Origin: Streptomyces sp. TRM68367
GTDB lineage: Bacteria > Actinomycetota > Actinomycetes > Streptomycetales > Streptomycetaceae
Assembly: GCF_014495685.1 (NCBI RefSeq)
Contig: NZ_JACTVI010000026.1
Location: 30,979-94,978 of the forward strand
Length of the DNA stretch: 64,000 nt
Direction: 5' to 3'
Part shown: positions 1 to 8,218 of the stretch, in pieces
How the letters are laid out: every line of letters starts with the position of its first letter
Numbering within the stretch: the stretch's first letter is position 1
Notes under the pieces: generated by a model
Told to the model about the DNA's origin: nothing
Database searches by the model: none
Seen by the model: only the letters and a program-made list of their open reading frames with translations
Translations under genes and position numbers: made by a program

Positions 1-141
1 GCCCTGGACGGTACGGATGTCGCGGGCGCCGACGGGACGGTCGTACGAGATCCGGCCGTCGACCACCCACAGCTCGTCGCGGACCTCGGCCGGTCCGACG
101 AGGATCCGCCCCTTCACGTGCAGCACCGGCTGACCACTCAT
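1..141 (-). CDS. Amidohydrolase-family protein, N-terminal fragment cut by window edge
   Basis: The reading frame runs off the left edge and gives 47 residues from an ATG at 141. It begins MSGQPVLHVKGRILVG and continues with DELWVVDGRISYDRP. A short beta-rich start with a 'G.I....V..ELWVVDGRI' pattern is typical of the composite N-terminal domain of metal-dependent amidohydrolases (imidazolonepropionase/dihydroorotase-like). The metal-binding HxH motif would lie beyond the edge, so the substrate cannot be inferred. The frame has strong third-position GC. The family call rests only on this short N-terminus. Confidence 0.55.
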   Translation of the reverse strand, partial: MSGQPVLHVKGRILVGPAEVRDELWVVDGRISYDRPVGARDIRTVQG

Positions 142-197
142 GATCTGCACCTTAGACGGTGGGCCAGGGGGGGTGTGCGGGGGTGGTCCAGGCCCGG

Positions 198-490
198 TTA
201 CCGGCAGGCCTCGGCGCGGGCGCGGACCTCGTTCGCGTAGCGGGACGTGACGGCGCTCGCGACGGCGGTCAGCGCGAGGACCGCGACGCCCGCGTTGACG
301 TAGCCCTGGGTCTCGTCGGACGTGTAGGTGGCGCCGTCGCGGGTCTCGCAGACGATACGGAGGGGGACGTAGTCGACCGAGTGGCCGACGGCCGGGCGGT
401 CCGCGTGGCAGGAGCGCAACGGTGCGGAGCCCGTGCCGCCGTCCTCCGCGTCCAGGAGCACGAGCGTGGTGACGAACGCGCCCCACGCGT
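198..490 (-). pseudogene. Small membrane/exported protein, 5'-truncated remnant
   Basis: From about 490 down to the stop at 198 the minus frame has nearly all G or C at third positions and encodes a hydrophobic segment (LYAWGAFVTTLVLLDAEDG), a two-cysteine extracellular-looking region, and a second hydrophobic segment (NAGVAVLALTAVASAVTSRY). Upstream of about 490 the coding signal in this frame collapses, and I see no start codon with a ribosome site. The 5' end appears to have been lost at a junction with the gene tail on the other strand (about 500-695). The function is unknown. It looks like a two-pass membrane protein of about 100 residues. Confidence 0.5.
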
Positions 491-499
491 ACAGGGCGA

Positions 500-695
500 G
501 CGCCCGGGTCCCTACGGGCAGACGTTCGGGGACTGGCTGCGGGACTGTGGTGCCACGGTGTACGACCTCGCCGTGCCGTTCCACACGGCGGTGACCGCCG
601 GGCAGATCCGGGGCCCCGGACCCCATGGGACCGACACGCTCGGCTGGATGAACCCGCTGCGCTTGCGCCGCCACCGTGTCATGCTCCCCACATGA
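500..695 (+). pseudogene. 3' remnant of an unidentified gene, overlapping the DinB gene by ATGA
   Basis: From about 500 to the TGA at 693-695 the plus frame has roughly 88 percent G or C at third positions, much higher than the opposing frame, and encodes a tail containing FGDWLRDCGATVYDLAVPFH and ending RRHRVMLPT. The stop overlaps the next start as ATGA (692-695), a normal sign of translational coupling, so this was probably the real upstream partner of the DinB gene. No start lies in the coding-like part. Upstream the coding signal switches to the minus strand. I do not recognise the family. Confidence 0.45.
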
Positions 696-1225
696 CCCCC
701 ACCGACACCGCTCCCCAGGCCCTCCCGGACGGGCGCCCCATCCCCCAGATGACGGGGGACGAGCGGGCCATGCTCGAGAGCTGGCTGGCGTATCACCGGG
801 GCACGCTGGAGTTGAAGTGCCAGGGGCTGGACGATGCGCAGGTGCGGCTCGCCTCGGCGGAGCCGTCGGCGTTGACGTTGCTCGGGCTGGCGCAGCACCT
901 GGCCGAGATCGAGCGGAACTGGGTGCAGCGGGTCGTCGGGGGGCTCGATGTGCCGCCGGTCTTTGACGAGGAGACCGGGTATGCGCTCGATCCCGCGCGG
1001 GGGCTCGACGAGGTGCTTGCCGTCTGGCGGGGGGAGATCGCGCGCGGGCGGGAGATTCTCGCCGGTCAGTCGCTCGATGACGTGGGGCGGATCGCCCGCG
1101 GGCCGTTCGCGGGGGTGGAGGTCAGTGTGCGGTGGGTGCTCATTCACATGATCGAGGAGTACGCCCGGCACAACGGGCACGCGGACATCTTGCGGGAGCG
1201 CATCGACGGAGTTACCGGAGCCTGA
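692..1225 (+). CDS. DinB-family (DUF664) protein
   Basis: This 177-residue protein matches the DinB/DUF664 four-helix-bundle superfamily. An N-terminal helix (MTGDERAMLESWLAYHRGTL) precedes a helix with LLGLAQHLAEIERNW, whose His is a usual metal ligand. A C-terminal helix has WVLIHMIEEYARHNGHADIL, with the paired His of the 'H.i.e..rH.Gh.d.lre' signature. Members are metal-binding and in actinobacteria often mycothiol-dependent or uncharacterised. No substrate can be assigned. The start at 692 overlaps the upstream gene remnant by 4 bp. A hairpin with a short T-run follows its stop. Confidence 0.85.
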   Translation: MTPTDTAPQALPDGRPIPQMTGDERAMLESWLAYHRGTLELKCQGLDDAQVRLASAEPSALTLLGLAQHLAEIERNWVQRVVGGLDVPPVFDEETGYALDPARGLDEVLAVWRGEIARGREILAGQSLDDVGRIARGPFAGVEVSVRWVLIHMIEEYARHNGHADILRERIDGVTGA

Positions 1226-1250
1226 ATTCGGCGAAATTCAGGAATCCTTT
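1221..1250 (+). terminator. Hairpin terminator after the DinB gene
   Basis: CCTGAATT (1221-1228) and AATTCAGG (1235-1242) form a perfect 8-bp stem around CGGCGA. The stem overlaps the TGA stop and is followed by AATCCTTTTCC. The shape and T-tract fit an intrinsic terminator that separates the DinB gene from ectA. Confidence 0.6.
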
Positions 1251-1529
1251 TCCAGGGTAGCTTCCCGTATTCTTCTGCCCGCTTTCCCTGGACCTAAACA
1301 CAAAGATTCCGCGACACCAAACGGAGTAATTCGGTCAGGTCTCGCGAGAGTTACGCATCTGTGACGCGTTCCACACCGCGTCCGGTTTGCCGGGTAATTA
1401 CCGTACAAAACGGGAGCTTTCGCGGGCCCCACGGCCCTTCACCCAGCCCGCGCGATAACACAGGCAGCGCCCATACGTAACCCCTCACCGCCATGCATTT
1501 TTGAATTTCCCTCGGTAAGTTCAATTCGC
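1243..1529 (+). promoter_or_regulatory. ectA upstream region with palindromes
   Basis: This 290-bp gene-free stretch is markedly less GC-rich than its surroundings and should hold the ect operon promoter. Visible symmetry: TCTCGCGAGA (1340-1349), GGTAATTACC (1393-1402), and an imperfect inverted repeat, TTGAATT (1501-1507) with AGTTCAA (1518-1524), over the ribosome-binding region just before the ectA ATG. No clear -35/-10 pair can be chosen by eye. The palindromes are candidate operators for osmotic regulation of ectoine synthesis, which is inference. Confidence 0.4.
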
Positions 1530-2054
1530 ATGACTGCCGCACAAGCAGAACTGCAAATCGATCGTCCGGCGGTGGCCGACGGAGCCGCACTGTGGCGGAT
1601 CGCCAGAGACTCACAGGCCCTCGACCTCAACTCGTCGTACAGCTATCTGCTGTGGTGCCGCGACTTCGCCGGCACGTCGGCCGTCGCGCGGGACGAGCGC
1701 GGCGAGCCGGTCGGATTCGTCACCGGGTACCTGCGGCCCGACCGTCCGCGCACCCTGCTCGTCTGGCAGGTGGCGGTGGACACCGCCCACCGCGGTCGTG
1801 GGATCGCCGCCGCGCTGGTCGACGGGCTGGTCGCGCGGGCCGTCGCCGAGCACGGCGTCACCGGTGTCGAGACCACCATCACCCCGGGCAACACCGCCTC
1901 CGAGCGGCTGTTCACCTCGTTCGCCGAGCGGCACGGCGCCCGGCTGGAACGCGAGGTGCTGTTCGGCACGGAGCAGTTCCCGGACGGGCCGCACGACCCC
2001 GAGGTCCTCTACCGCATCGGGCCCCTGAGCCCGTCGGCCTCGCAGTCCCACTGA
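1530..2054 (+). CDS. ectA: L-2,4-diaminobutyrate N-acetyltransferase (EctA)
   Basis: EctA transfers acetyl from acetyl-CoA to the 4-amino group of L-2,4-diaminobutyrate, the second step of ectoine synthesis. The 174-residue cytoplasmic protein is a GNAT-fold enzyme. The acetyl-CoA loop is visible as HRGRGIA (about residues 88-94) after the beta-strand LLVWQVAVD, and the EctA-typical stretch LDLNSSYSYLLWCRDF lies near residue 32. It is first of four co-directional ect genes; ectB follows 33 bp downstream. The ATG at 1530 gives the expected N-terminus although its ribosome site is weak. A single-function call is secure because ectB, ectC and ectD follow. Confidence 0.96.
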   Translation: MTAAQAELQIDRPAVADGAALWRIARDSQALDLNSSYSYLLWCRDFAGTSAVARDERGEPVGFVTGYLRPDRPRTLLVWQVAVDTAHRGRGIAAALVDGLVARAVAEHGVTGVETTITPGNTASERLFTSFAERHGARLEREVLFGTEQFPDGPHDPEVLYRIGPLSPSASQSH

Positions 2055-2087
2055 CCGACCCCCCATGCCACCGAGGAGCGATTCGTC

Positions 2088-3359
2088 GTGACCATCACCC
2101 AGCCCGACCTCAGCGTCTTCGAGACCCTCGAGTCCGAAGTGCGCAGCTACTGCCGCGGCTGGCCCACCGTCTTCGACCGCGCGGTCGGCAGCCGCATGTA
2201 CGACGAGGACGGCCACGAGTACCTCGACTTCTTCGCCGGAGCGGGCTCGCTCAACTACGGCCACAACAACGCCGTGCTGAAACGGGCGCTGATCGACTAC
2301 CTGGAGCGGGACGGCGTCACGCACGGGCTCGACATGTCGACCACCGCCAAACGCGGTTTCCTGCAGGCCTTCCAGGACATCGTCCTCAGGCCGCGCGACC
2401 TGCCCTACAAGGTCATGTTCCCGGGTCCGACCGGCACCAACGCCGTGGAGTCCGCGCTGAAGCTGGCGCGGAAGGTGAAGGGGCGCGAGGCGATCGTGTC
2501 GTTCACCAACGCCTTCCACGGCATGTCGCTGGGCTCGCTCGCCGTGACCGGCAACGCCTTCAAGCGGGCCGGGGCGGGCATCCCGCTCGTGCACGGCACG
2601 CCGATGCCGTTCGACAACTACTTCGACGGCCAAGTCCCGGACTTCCTGTGGTTCGAGCGGATCCTGGAGGACCAGGGCTCCGGCCTGAACAAGCCGGCCG
2701 CCGTGATCGTGGAGACCGTGCAGGGCGAGGGCGGCATCAACGTCGCCCGGCCCGATTGGCTGCGTGCCCTGGCCGAGCTGTGCGAGCGGCAGGACATGCT
2801 GCTGATCGTCGACGACATCCAGATGGGCTGCGGCCGTACCGGCGCCTTCTTCTCCTTCGAGGAGGCCGGGATCGCCCCGGACATCGTCACCGTGTCCAAG
2901 TCGATCAGCGGCTACGGCCTGCCGATGTCGCTGTGCCTGTTCAAGCCCGAGCTGGACATCTGGGAGCCGGGCGAGCACAACGGCACCTTCCGCGGCAACA
3001 ACCCCGCCTTCGTCACCGCCACCGCCGCCCTGGAGGCCTACTGGGCCGACGGGCCGGCGATGGAGAAGCAGACCCGCAAGCGCGGCGAGCAGGTCGATCA
3101 GGGGCTCATCGCGATCTGCGAGGAGAACCCCGCCGACGTGAAGGAGTACCGGGGCCGGGGCCTGGTGTGGGGCATGGAGTTCCACGACAAGCCCCGCGCC
3201 GGCCGGGTCGCGCAGCGGGCCTTCGAGCTCGGGCTGCTGATCGAGACGTCCGGCCCCGAGAGCGAGGTCGTCAAGCTGCTCCCGGCGCTGACCATCACCC
3301 CCGACGAACTGGACGAGGGACTGAAGACCCTCGCCCGGGCCGTCCGCGAGACCGCCTGA
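2088..3359 (+). CDS. ectB: Diaminobutyrate--2-oxoglutarate transaminase (EctB)
   Basis: EctB is a PLP-dependent class III aminotransferase that converts L-aspartate semialdehyde and glutamate to L-2,4-diaminobutyrate, the entry step of ectoine synthesis. Its 423 residues match the usual length. Visible are FPGPTGTNAVESALKLAR (cofactor phosphate region), IVDDIQMGCGRTG (Asp contacting the PLP ring nitrogen), and VSKSISGYGLP with the Schiff-base lysine at residue 271. The GTG start at 2088 is preceded by GAGGAG at 2073-2078. The gene sits between ectA and ectC in the same direction. Confidence 0.97.
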   Translation: MTITQPDLSVFETLESEVRSYCRGWPTVFDRAVGSRMYDEDGHEYLDFFAGAGSLNYGHNNAVLKRALIDYLERDGVTHGLDMSTTAKRGFLQAFQDIVLRPRDLPYKVMFPGPTGTNAVESALKLARKVKGREAIVSFTNAFHGMSLGSLAVTGNAFKRAGAGIPLVHGTPMPFDNYFDGQVPDFLWFERILEDQGSGLNKPAAVIVETVQGEGGINVARPDWLRALAELCERQDMLLIVDDIQMGCGRTGAFFSFEEAGIAPDIVTVSKSISGYGLPMSLCLFKPELDIWEPGEHNGTFRGNNPAFVTATAALEAYWADGPAMEKQTRKRGEQVDQGLIAICEENPADVKEYRGRGLVWGMEFHDKPRAGRVAQRAFELGLLIETSGPESEVVKLLPALTITPDELDEGLKTLARAVRETA

Positions 3360-3402
3360 CCCGCAGGGTCGGGACCACCCATCTAGGAGGCATCGCAGCA
3401 CC

Positions 3403-3807
3403 GTGATTGTCCGTTCGTTCAAGGAGATCGAAGGAACCGACCGGCACGTCAAATCGGCGTCCGGCACGTGGGAGAGCAAACGCATCATCCTCGCCAAGGA
3501 GAGGGTCGGCTTCTCCCTGCACGAGACGACCCTGTACGCGGGTACCGAGACATCGATGTGGTATGCCAACCATGTCGAGGCCGTCGTGTGCGTCGAGGGC
3601 GAGGCGGAGCTCACCGACCATGAGACCGGGAAGATCCACACGATCACTCCCGGCACCATGTACCTCCTGGACGGGCACGAGCGGCACACGCTGCGGGTGA
3701 AGGAGGACTTCCGCTGCCTCTGCGTGTTCAACCCCCCCGTGACCGGCCGTGAGGACCACGACGAGAACGGGGTCTACCCGCTGCTCACCGAACCCGAGGA
3801 GGTGTGA
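3403..3807 (+). CDS. ectC: L-ectoine synthase (EctC)
   Basis: EctC cyclises N4-acetyl-L-2,4-diaminobutyrate to ectoine with loss of water. The 134-residue protein is a small single-domain cupin. It opens MIVRSFKEIEGTDRHVK, and the barrel residues include MWYANHVEAVVCVEGEAEL and the second cupin motif around PGTMYLLDGHERHTLR. The GTG start at 3403 has a strong AGGAGG at 3385-3390. It ends 3 bp before ectD, so the two are probably translated together. Confidence 0.97.
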   Translation: MIVRSFKEIEGTDRHVKSASGTWESKRIILAKERVGFSLHETTLYAGTETSMWYANHVEAVVCVEGEAELTDHETGKIHTITPGTMYLLDGHERHTLRVKEDFRCLCVFNPPVTGREDHDENGVYPLLTEPEEV

Positions 3808-3810
3808 TTC

Positions 3811-4701
3811 ATGACCACGACCGTCACCGATCTCTACCCCAGCCGCGGCGCCACCGAGGTGTCCACCCCCCGGCAGGACCCGGTCGTCTGGGGCGCCCCC
3901 GACGCGCCCGGACCGATCACGCCGGACGGCCTCCAGGCGTTTGAGCGCGACGGCTTCCTGGCCATCGACCAGCTCATCACCGACGACGAGGTGACCGTCT
4001 ACCGGCAGGAGCTGGAGCGGCTCGTCACGGACCCGGACATCCGCGCCGACGAACGCTCGATCATCGAGCCGAAGTCCAAGGAGATCCGGTCCGTCTTCGA
4101 GGTCCACAAGATCAGCGGGGTGTTCGCGAACCTCGTGCGCGACGAGCGCGTGGTGGGGCGGGCACGGCAGATCCTCGGCTCGGACGTGTACGTCCACCAG
4201 TCGCGGATCAACGTCAAGCCGGGCTTCGGGGCCAGTGGCTTCTACTGGCACTCGGACTTCGAGACCTGGCACGCCGAGGACGGGCTGCCCCGGATGCGTA
4301 CGGTGTCCGTCTCGATCGCGCTGACCGAGAACTACGACACCAACGGCGGGCTCATGATCATGCCGGGGTCGCACAAGACGTTCCTCGGGTGCGCGGGGGC
4401 CACGCCGAAGGACAACTACAAGATGTCCTTGCAGATGCAGGACGCGGGCACGCCCTCCGACGAGGCGCTGACCGCGCTGGCCTCCGAGTACGGCATCAAG
4501 CTGTTCACCGGCAAGGCCGGGTCGGCGACCTGGTTCGACTGCAACTGCATGCACGGCTCCGGGGACAACATCACGCCGTTCCCGCGCAGCAACGTGTTCA
4601 TCGTGTTCAACAGCGTGGAGAACCAGGCGGTGGAGCCGTTCGCGGCGCCGGTGCGGCGGCCGGAGTTCATCGGGGCGCGGGACTTCACCCCGGTGCGGTG
4701 A
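3811..4701 (+). CDS. ectD: Ectoine 5-hydroxylase (EctD)
   Basis: EctD is an Fe(II)/2-oxoglutarate-dependent dioxygenase that converts ectoine to 5-hydroxyectoine. The 296-residue protein carries the EctD signature FYWHSDFETWHAEDGLP. The iron ligands are visible as His147 and Asp149, with the distal His248 in NCMHGSGDN. The C-terminal FNSVENQAVEPFAAPVRRP block is also characteristic. It starts 3 bp after ectC. Its last 136 bp are duplicated with a few, mostly silent or conservative, changes at 14919-15054. Two strong hairpins follow the stop. Confidence 0.97.
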   Translation: MTTTVTDLYPSRGATEVSTPRQDPVVWGAPDAPGPITPDGLQAFERDGFLAIDQLITDDEVTVYRQELERLVTDPDIRADERSIIEPKSKEIRSVFEVHKISGVFANLVRDERVVGRARQILGSDVYVHQSRINVKPGFGASGFYWHSDFETWHAEDGLPRMRTVSVSIALTENYDTNGGLMIMPGSHKTFLGCAGATPKDNYKMSLQMQDAGTPSDEALTALASEYGIKLFTGKAGSATWFDCNCMHGSGDNITPFPRSNVFIVFNSVENQAVEPFAAPVRRPEFIGARDFTPVR

Positions 4702-4752
4702 CGTTGCACCCCGGCTGACCAGGCAAAAGACAGCCGCGGGTCGGGTCCGCGA

Positions 4753-4859
4753 CGTGCCGGAGGAGCACGCTTCCTCCGGCACGCGGCCCGGCTCTGCAAC
4801 GCCCGTAAAGCAGTCGGACCCGCCTCCGCCCGAGGGCGTGCGGGTCCGACTGCTTACGG
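4753..4859 (+). terminator. Two tandem hairpins downstream of ectD
   Basis: Hairpin 1: CGTGCCGGAGGA (4753-4764) pairs perfectly with TCCTCCGGCACG (4772-4783), a 12-bp stem with a 7-nt loop. Hairpin 2: the arm at 4803-4823 pairs with the arm at 4840-4859 over 20 bp with one bulged A; the core is GTCGGACCCGC/GCGGGTCCGAC. Neither has a long T-tract, as is common for Streptomyces terminators. They probably end ectABCD transcription and may also block readthrough from the minus strand. Confidence 0.7.
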
Positions 4860-4904
4860 CTGTCACCGGCGTTCTGCGGCTGTCCACGGGCCATCCGCAG
4901 TGCG

Positions 4905-5371
4905 TGCCGCCGCCGAGGAACCCGGTGACGTACCCGCCCCGCAGCGGGTCCGACTTGCCTATCCGCGGCACGTGCCGCTGCTACGTCTCGCCGAACTCGT
5001 CGGCGATGCGGAAGCCGGCGATGCCGAGCCGGTCGTCGGCCGCGAACAGGTCCTGGACGCGGCGCAGCACATCGGCGTCGACCAGCAGACCGTCGTCATC
5101 GAGCTCGACGACGACGTCGATGTCCCCGAACTCCCGCAGCCGGGCGAGGGCCGCGTTCCGCCCGCCGGGGCGGCCGAGGTTCTCGTCGAGCTCGATCGGG
5201 GTGACCTCGCCGGGCAGTGACAGCCGCCGGGCGAACTCGGGCAGCCGTTGCCGACGATCACGATCCGCTCGGGCGGCACGTCGTGCTTGGCCACGGACTC
5301 CAGCAGCGCGTCGGCCTCGGCGGGCCGGTTGCCCATGGTCACCACGCGACGGCGATCCTCGGTGGCGCCAT
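4905..5371 (-). pseudogene. Family 2 glycosyltransferase, degraded and truncated
   Basis: The pieces add up to the N-terminal half of a GT2 glycosyltransferase. It starts at an ATG at 5371 (MAPPRIAVA). A one-base loss near 5345 shifts the frame into VTMGNRPAEADALLESVAKH and RIVIVGNGCP. A second shift near 5235 moves into LPEFARRLSLPGEVTPIELD and ENLGRPGGRNAALARLREFG, with the acidic VVELDDDG motif expected for nucleotide-sugar/metal binding. A TAG at 4981-4983 interrupts the frame, after which RHVPRIGKSDPLRGGYVTGF continues until about 4905, where homology stops. Without its C-terminal half and with three lesions it cannot be functional. Confidence 0.7.
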
Positions 5372-5384
5372 GTCCTCACCCCGA

Positions 5385-5649
5385 TCCCGTCCTTCCGCAT
5401 GGCGTGGGCGAGGTCACCGACGAGCCCGGGCGCCTGGGCGACCGGTTCGGCGCACTCCCGGTAGAAGGCGACGGTGACGTCCGCCCGGCGCGGGCCACCG
5501 GGGGCGACGTCGCAGTCGTCGGGCAGCCCCGGGATGTTCCACCGCGGCGGAGCGTGACGGAGCCGCACCCGGTGCCCCGCCCTGACCCCGATCTTCCTCG
5601 CGAGCAGCGCACCGGCGTACCCGCCGCCCGTCCTGCCCGAGTCGCCCAC
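5385..5649 (-). pseudogene. DUF3052-family protein, C-terminally truncated
   Basis: An ATG at 5649 opens a frame with YAGALLARKIGVRAGHRVRL, RHAPPRWNIPGLPDDCDVAP and ADVTVAFYRECAE. That matches the N-terminal two-thirds of a small Streptomyces DUF3052 protein of about 140 residues. After DLAHAM (about 5397) the sequence stops resembling the family and runs directly into the glycosyltransferase remnant. The conserved C-terminal part (W..P, DWSG) is missing. The function of the family is not established. Confidence 0.5.
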
Positions 5650-5727
5650 GTCACCAGCGTCCCGCCGATGACGACAGGCACGCCGATCCCATCCGACTTG
5701 TCCGACTCTTTTGCGGCGCGCACGCTT

Positions 5728-5752
5728 GGACTGTGAGTCACCTCACGAGTCC
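5728..5752 (+). promoter_or_regulatory. Inverted repeat before the SpoIIE operon
   Basis: GGACT-GTGAG (5728-5737) pairs with CTCAC-G-AGTCC (5742-5752) around TCAC, giving a 10-bp interrupted palindrome that ends 13 bp before the ATG at 5766. It may be an operator or a 5'-leader hairpin controlling the sugar-uptake operon. No regulator with a DNA-binding domain is encoded in the operon itself. Confidence 0.4.
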
Positions 5753-5765
5753 GAATTGAGCAAGG

Positions 5766-8216
5766 ATGGCCACTTACGATCAGACCCGTGGTCACAACGG
5801 GTGGTCAGTCAATGCCGCGACAGCCACCATCAGCCTGGGGGGCATCGTCACGGGGTGGAGCGAGGGTGCCCAGCTCCTGCTGGGTTACCGCGCCCCGGAG
5901 GTCGTGGGACGCGCCGCGGCCGACCTTCTCTTCGCTCAGGAGCCCCCCGAAGCGGCCGGGCTCGCGCTGGTCGCCTCACGGGAGTGGAGCGGCACCGCAC
6001 TGCTCCGGCACCGGGACGGCCGACGCGTCGAGCTGACCCTGCATGCCCATCCGTCGCTGGGCGGCGACGGTGCGGCCCAGGGGTTCGTCGTGACCGCCAC
6101 GACGGCTCCCGCCGAGTCGGAGTACGACCGCAGGATGGTGGAATGGGCATTCGCCCAGTCCTCGATTCCGCAGTCCACCTACACCGCCGCGTCACGCTCA
6201 TGGCTGCTGAACGCGGCGGCGGAAGCGGACGTACAGGAGCGCACGGGCCCGGGCGGGGCAGCGCGGCCGGACGGGGCTCCCTCGGTGCCGTCCCCGGCCC
6301 CCCTGGGGGAGGCCGGCGCCGACGAAGGGTTCCTGCGGTGCGTTCGCCGGGTCGCCGAAGAGGCCGGGCCGATGCGCTACGAACGCGTCGGCCCGGCTCC
6401 GCCCGCCGCCTCCGCCGGGCAGCGCGCCTGGATCACCGAACTGTGGCCCGTGCGGGATCCCGCCACCCGCGAGGTGGTCGGCGTCGGCACCGCGACGTTC
6501 GACAGCAGCGAGCAGCACTCGGCGCGTCGGCGACTGGCCCTGCTGAACGAGGCGGGCACCCGCATCGGCACCACGCTGAACGTGACGCGCACCGCCCGGG
6601 AACTCGCCGATCTGGCCGTTCCGCGGCTCGCCGACTTCGTCAGCGTGGACCTGCTCGACTCCGTGACGCGCGGGGAGGAACCGGTCTCCGGGCCGGTCGA
6701 CGCGGCCGTGGTACTGCGCCGGGTCGCGCACCAGTCCTCCGCCGACGGGGTGCCCGAGGCCGCCGTCGACCTGGGCGCGATCGACACCTACCCCCCGTTC
6801 TCACCCCCCGCCCGCTCCCTGGCCGGTGGACACCCCGTGCTCAGCGGCACGGACGATCCCGACTTCGCGCGGTGGATCGCCGAGAGCGAGACGCGAAGCG
6901 CCCGCGTCCGGCAGTACGGCTTCCACTCGGTCATGGCCGCCCCCCTGCGGGCCCGGGGCGTCACGCTCGGAGTGGCCGTCTTCGCCCGCACCGCCGGCTC
7001 CGCTCCCTTCCAGCGGGACGACCTGATCCTCGCCGAGGAACTCGCCGGCCGGGCGGCCGTCGGCATCGACAACGCCCGCCGCTACACCCGCGAGCGGACC
7101 AACGCCCTCACCCTCCAGCGCAGTCTGCTGCCGCGCGATCTGCCCAAGCAGGCGGCCGTCGAGGTGGCGTACCGCTATCTGCCGGCCGGGACGGGCGCAG
7201 GGGTGGGCGGCGACTGGTTCGACGTCATCCCCTTGTCGGGCACCCGCGTGGCCCTGGTCGTCGGTGACGTGGTCGGACACGGCATCCACGCCTCGGCCAC
7301 CATGGGACGGCTGCGCACCGCGGTGCGCACCCTCGCCGACGTCGACCTGCCGCCGGACGAACTCCTCACCCACCTCGACGACCTGGTCATCCACCTCACC
7401 TCCGACGACGACGCCGCGGTCCGCGACGAGCCGTACGCCGGCGAGATCGGCGCGACCTGCCTGTACGCCGTCTACGACCCGGTGTCCCGCGTCTGCACCC
7501 TCGCCAGCGCCGGCCACGTCCCGCCCGCCCTCCTGCTGCCCGACGGCACGGTCAGCGTGGTCCGGCTCACCCCCGGCCCGTTGCTGGGCGTCGGCGGCCT
7601 GCCCTTCGAGCCCACCGAGCTGGAGCTGCCCGAGGGAAGCCTGCTGGCCTTCTACACCGACGGCCTGGTCGAGGCCCGCGACCACGACGTCAACCTCGGC
7701 CTCGAACGGCTCTGCGAAGCCCTGGCCTCCCCCGTTCCCTCGCTGGAGGTCACCTGCGACGCCGTCCTCAAGGCCCTGCTGCCCGACAGCCCCGCCGACG
7801 ACGTGGCCCTGCTCCTCGCCCGCTCCCGGGCCCTGCACACCGACCAGGTGGCCGCCTGGACCCTGCCGGCCGACCCCGCGATCGTGGCCGACGCCCGCGC
7901 CCAGACCGCCCGCCAGCTGGCGGCCTGGGGACTGCAGGAGGCGGGGTTCGTCACCGAACTGGTGGTGAGCGAGCTGGTCACCAACGCCATCCGCTACGGC
8001 GCCGTACCGATAGGGCTGCGGCTGATCCGGGACCGGACCCTGATCTGCGAGGTGTCCGACGCCAGCAGCACCGCCCCCCACCTGCGCCGCGCCCGCACCT
8101 ACGACGAGGGCGGACGAGGGCTGCACATGGTCGCCCAGCTCACCCAGGGCTGGGGCACCCGCCAGACCCCGACCGGCAAGACCATCTGGGCCGAGCAATC
8201 CCTCCCGGTCGGCTGA
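5766..8216 (+). CDS. Multidomain SpoIIE-type sensor phosphatase (PAS-GAF-PP2C-HATPase)
   Basis: This 816-residue cytoplasmic signalling protein has an N-terminal PAS-like domain (about 15-120, IVTGWSEGAQLLLGYRAPEV). A degenerate second PAS-like region follows (about 125-265), then GAF (about 275-450), a PP2C/SpoIIE phosphatase domain (about 465-690; metal motifs VGGDWFDV and VVGDVVGHG, later LAFYTDGLVE), and a C-terminal histidine-kinase-like ATPase (about 705-810; VSELVTNAIRYG, GGRGLHMV). Such proteins dephosphorylate anti-anti-sigma factors while the ATPase domain can act like an RsbW kinase. It is the first gene of an operon with a sugar receptor, ABC importer and GH31 enzyme, an unusual location. 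The next gene starts 2 bp after its stop. Confidence 0.9.
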   Translation: MATYDQTRGHNGWSVNAATATISLGGIVTGWSEGAQLLLGYRAPEVVGRAAADLLFAQEPPEAAGLALVASREWSGTALLRHRDGRRVELTLHAHPSLGGDGAAQGFVVTATTAPAESEYDRRMVEWAFAQSSIPQSTYTAASRSWLLNAAAEADVQERTGPGGAARPDGAPSVPSPAPLGEAGADEGFLRCVRRVAEEAGPMRYERVGPAPPAASAGQRAWITELWPVRDPATREVVGVGTATFDSSEQHSARRRLALLNEAGTRIGTTLNVTRTARELADLAVPRLADFVSVDLLDSVTRGEEPVSGPVDAAVVLRRVAHQSSADGVPEAAVDLGAIDTYPPFSPPARSLAGGHPVLSGTDDPDFARWIAESETRSARVRQYGFHSVMAAPLRARGVTLGVAVFARTAGSAPFQRDDLILAEELAGRAAVGIDNARRYTRERTNALTLQRSLLPRDLPKQAAVEVAYRYLPAGTGAGVGGDWFDVIPLSGTRVALVVGDVVGHGIHASATMGRLRTAVRTLADVDLPPDELLTHLDDLVIHLTSDDDAAVRDEPYAGEIGATCLYAVYDPVSRVCTLASAGHVPPALLLPDGTVSVVRLTPGPLLGVGGLPFEPTELELPEGSLLAFYTDGLVEARDHDVNLGLERLCEALASPVPSLEVTCDAVLKALLPDSPADDVALLLARSRALHTDQVAAWTLPADPAIVADARAQTARQLAAWGLQEAGFVTELVVSELVTNAIRYGAVPIGLRLIRDRTLICEVSDASSTAPHLRRARTYDEGGRGLHMVAQLTQGWGTRQTPTGKTIWAEQSLPVG

Positions 8217-8218
8217 CC

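Noticed and set aside
1611..3731. Long minus-strand open frame opposite ectAB
   Set aside because: It is antisense to strongly conserved ectA, ectB and ectC. Its product is low-complexity His/Gly/Arg/Val-rich as expected for a GC-rich shadow frame.
4815..4945. GTCGGACCCGC occurring both in the ectD hairpin and in the glycosyltransferase remnant as a possible recombination site
   Set aside because: The shared core is only about 11-12 bp of common GC-rich sequence and the surrounding bases differ; coincidence is more likely.
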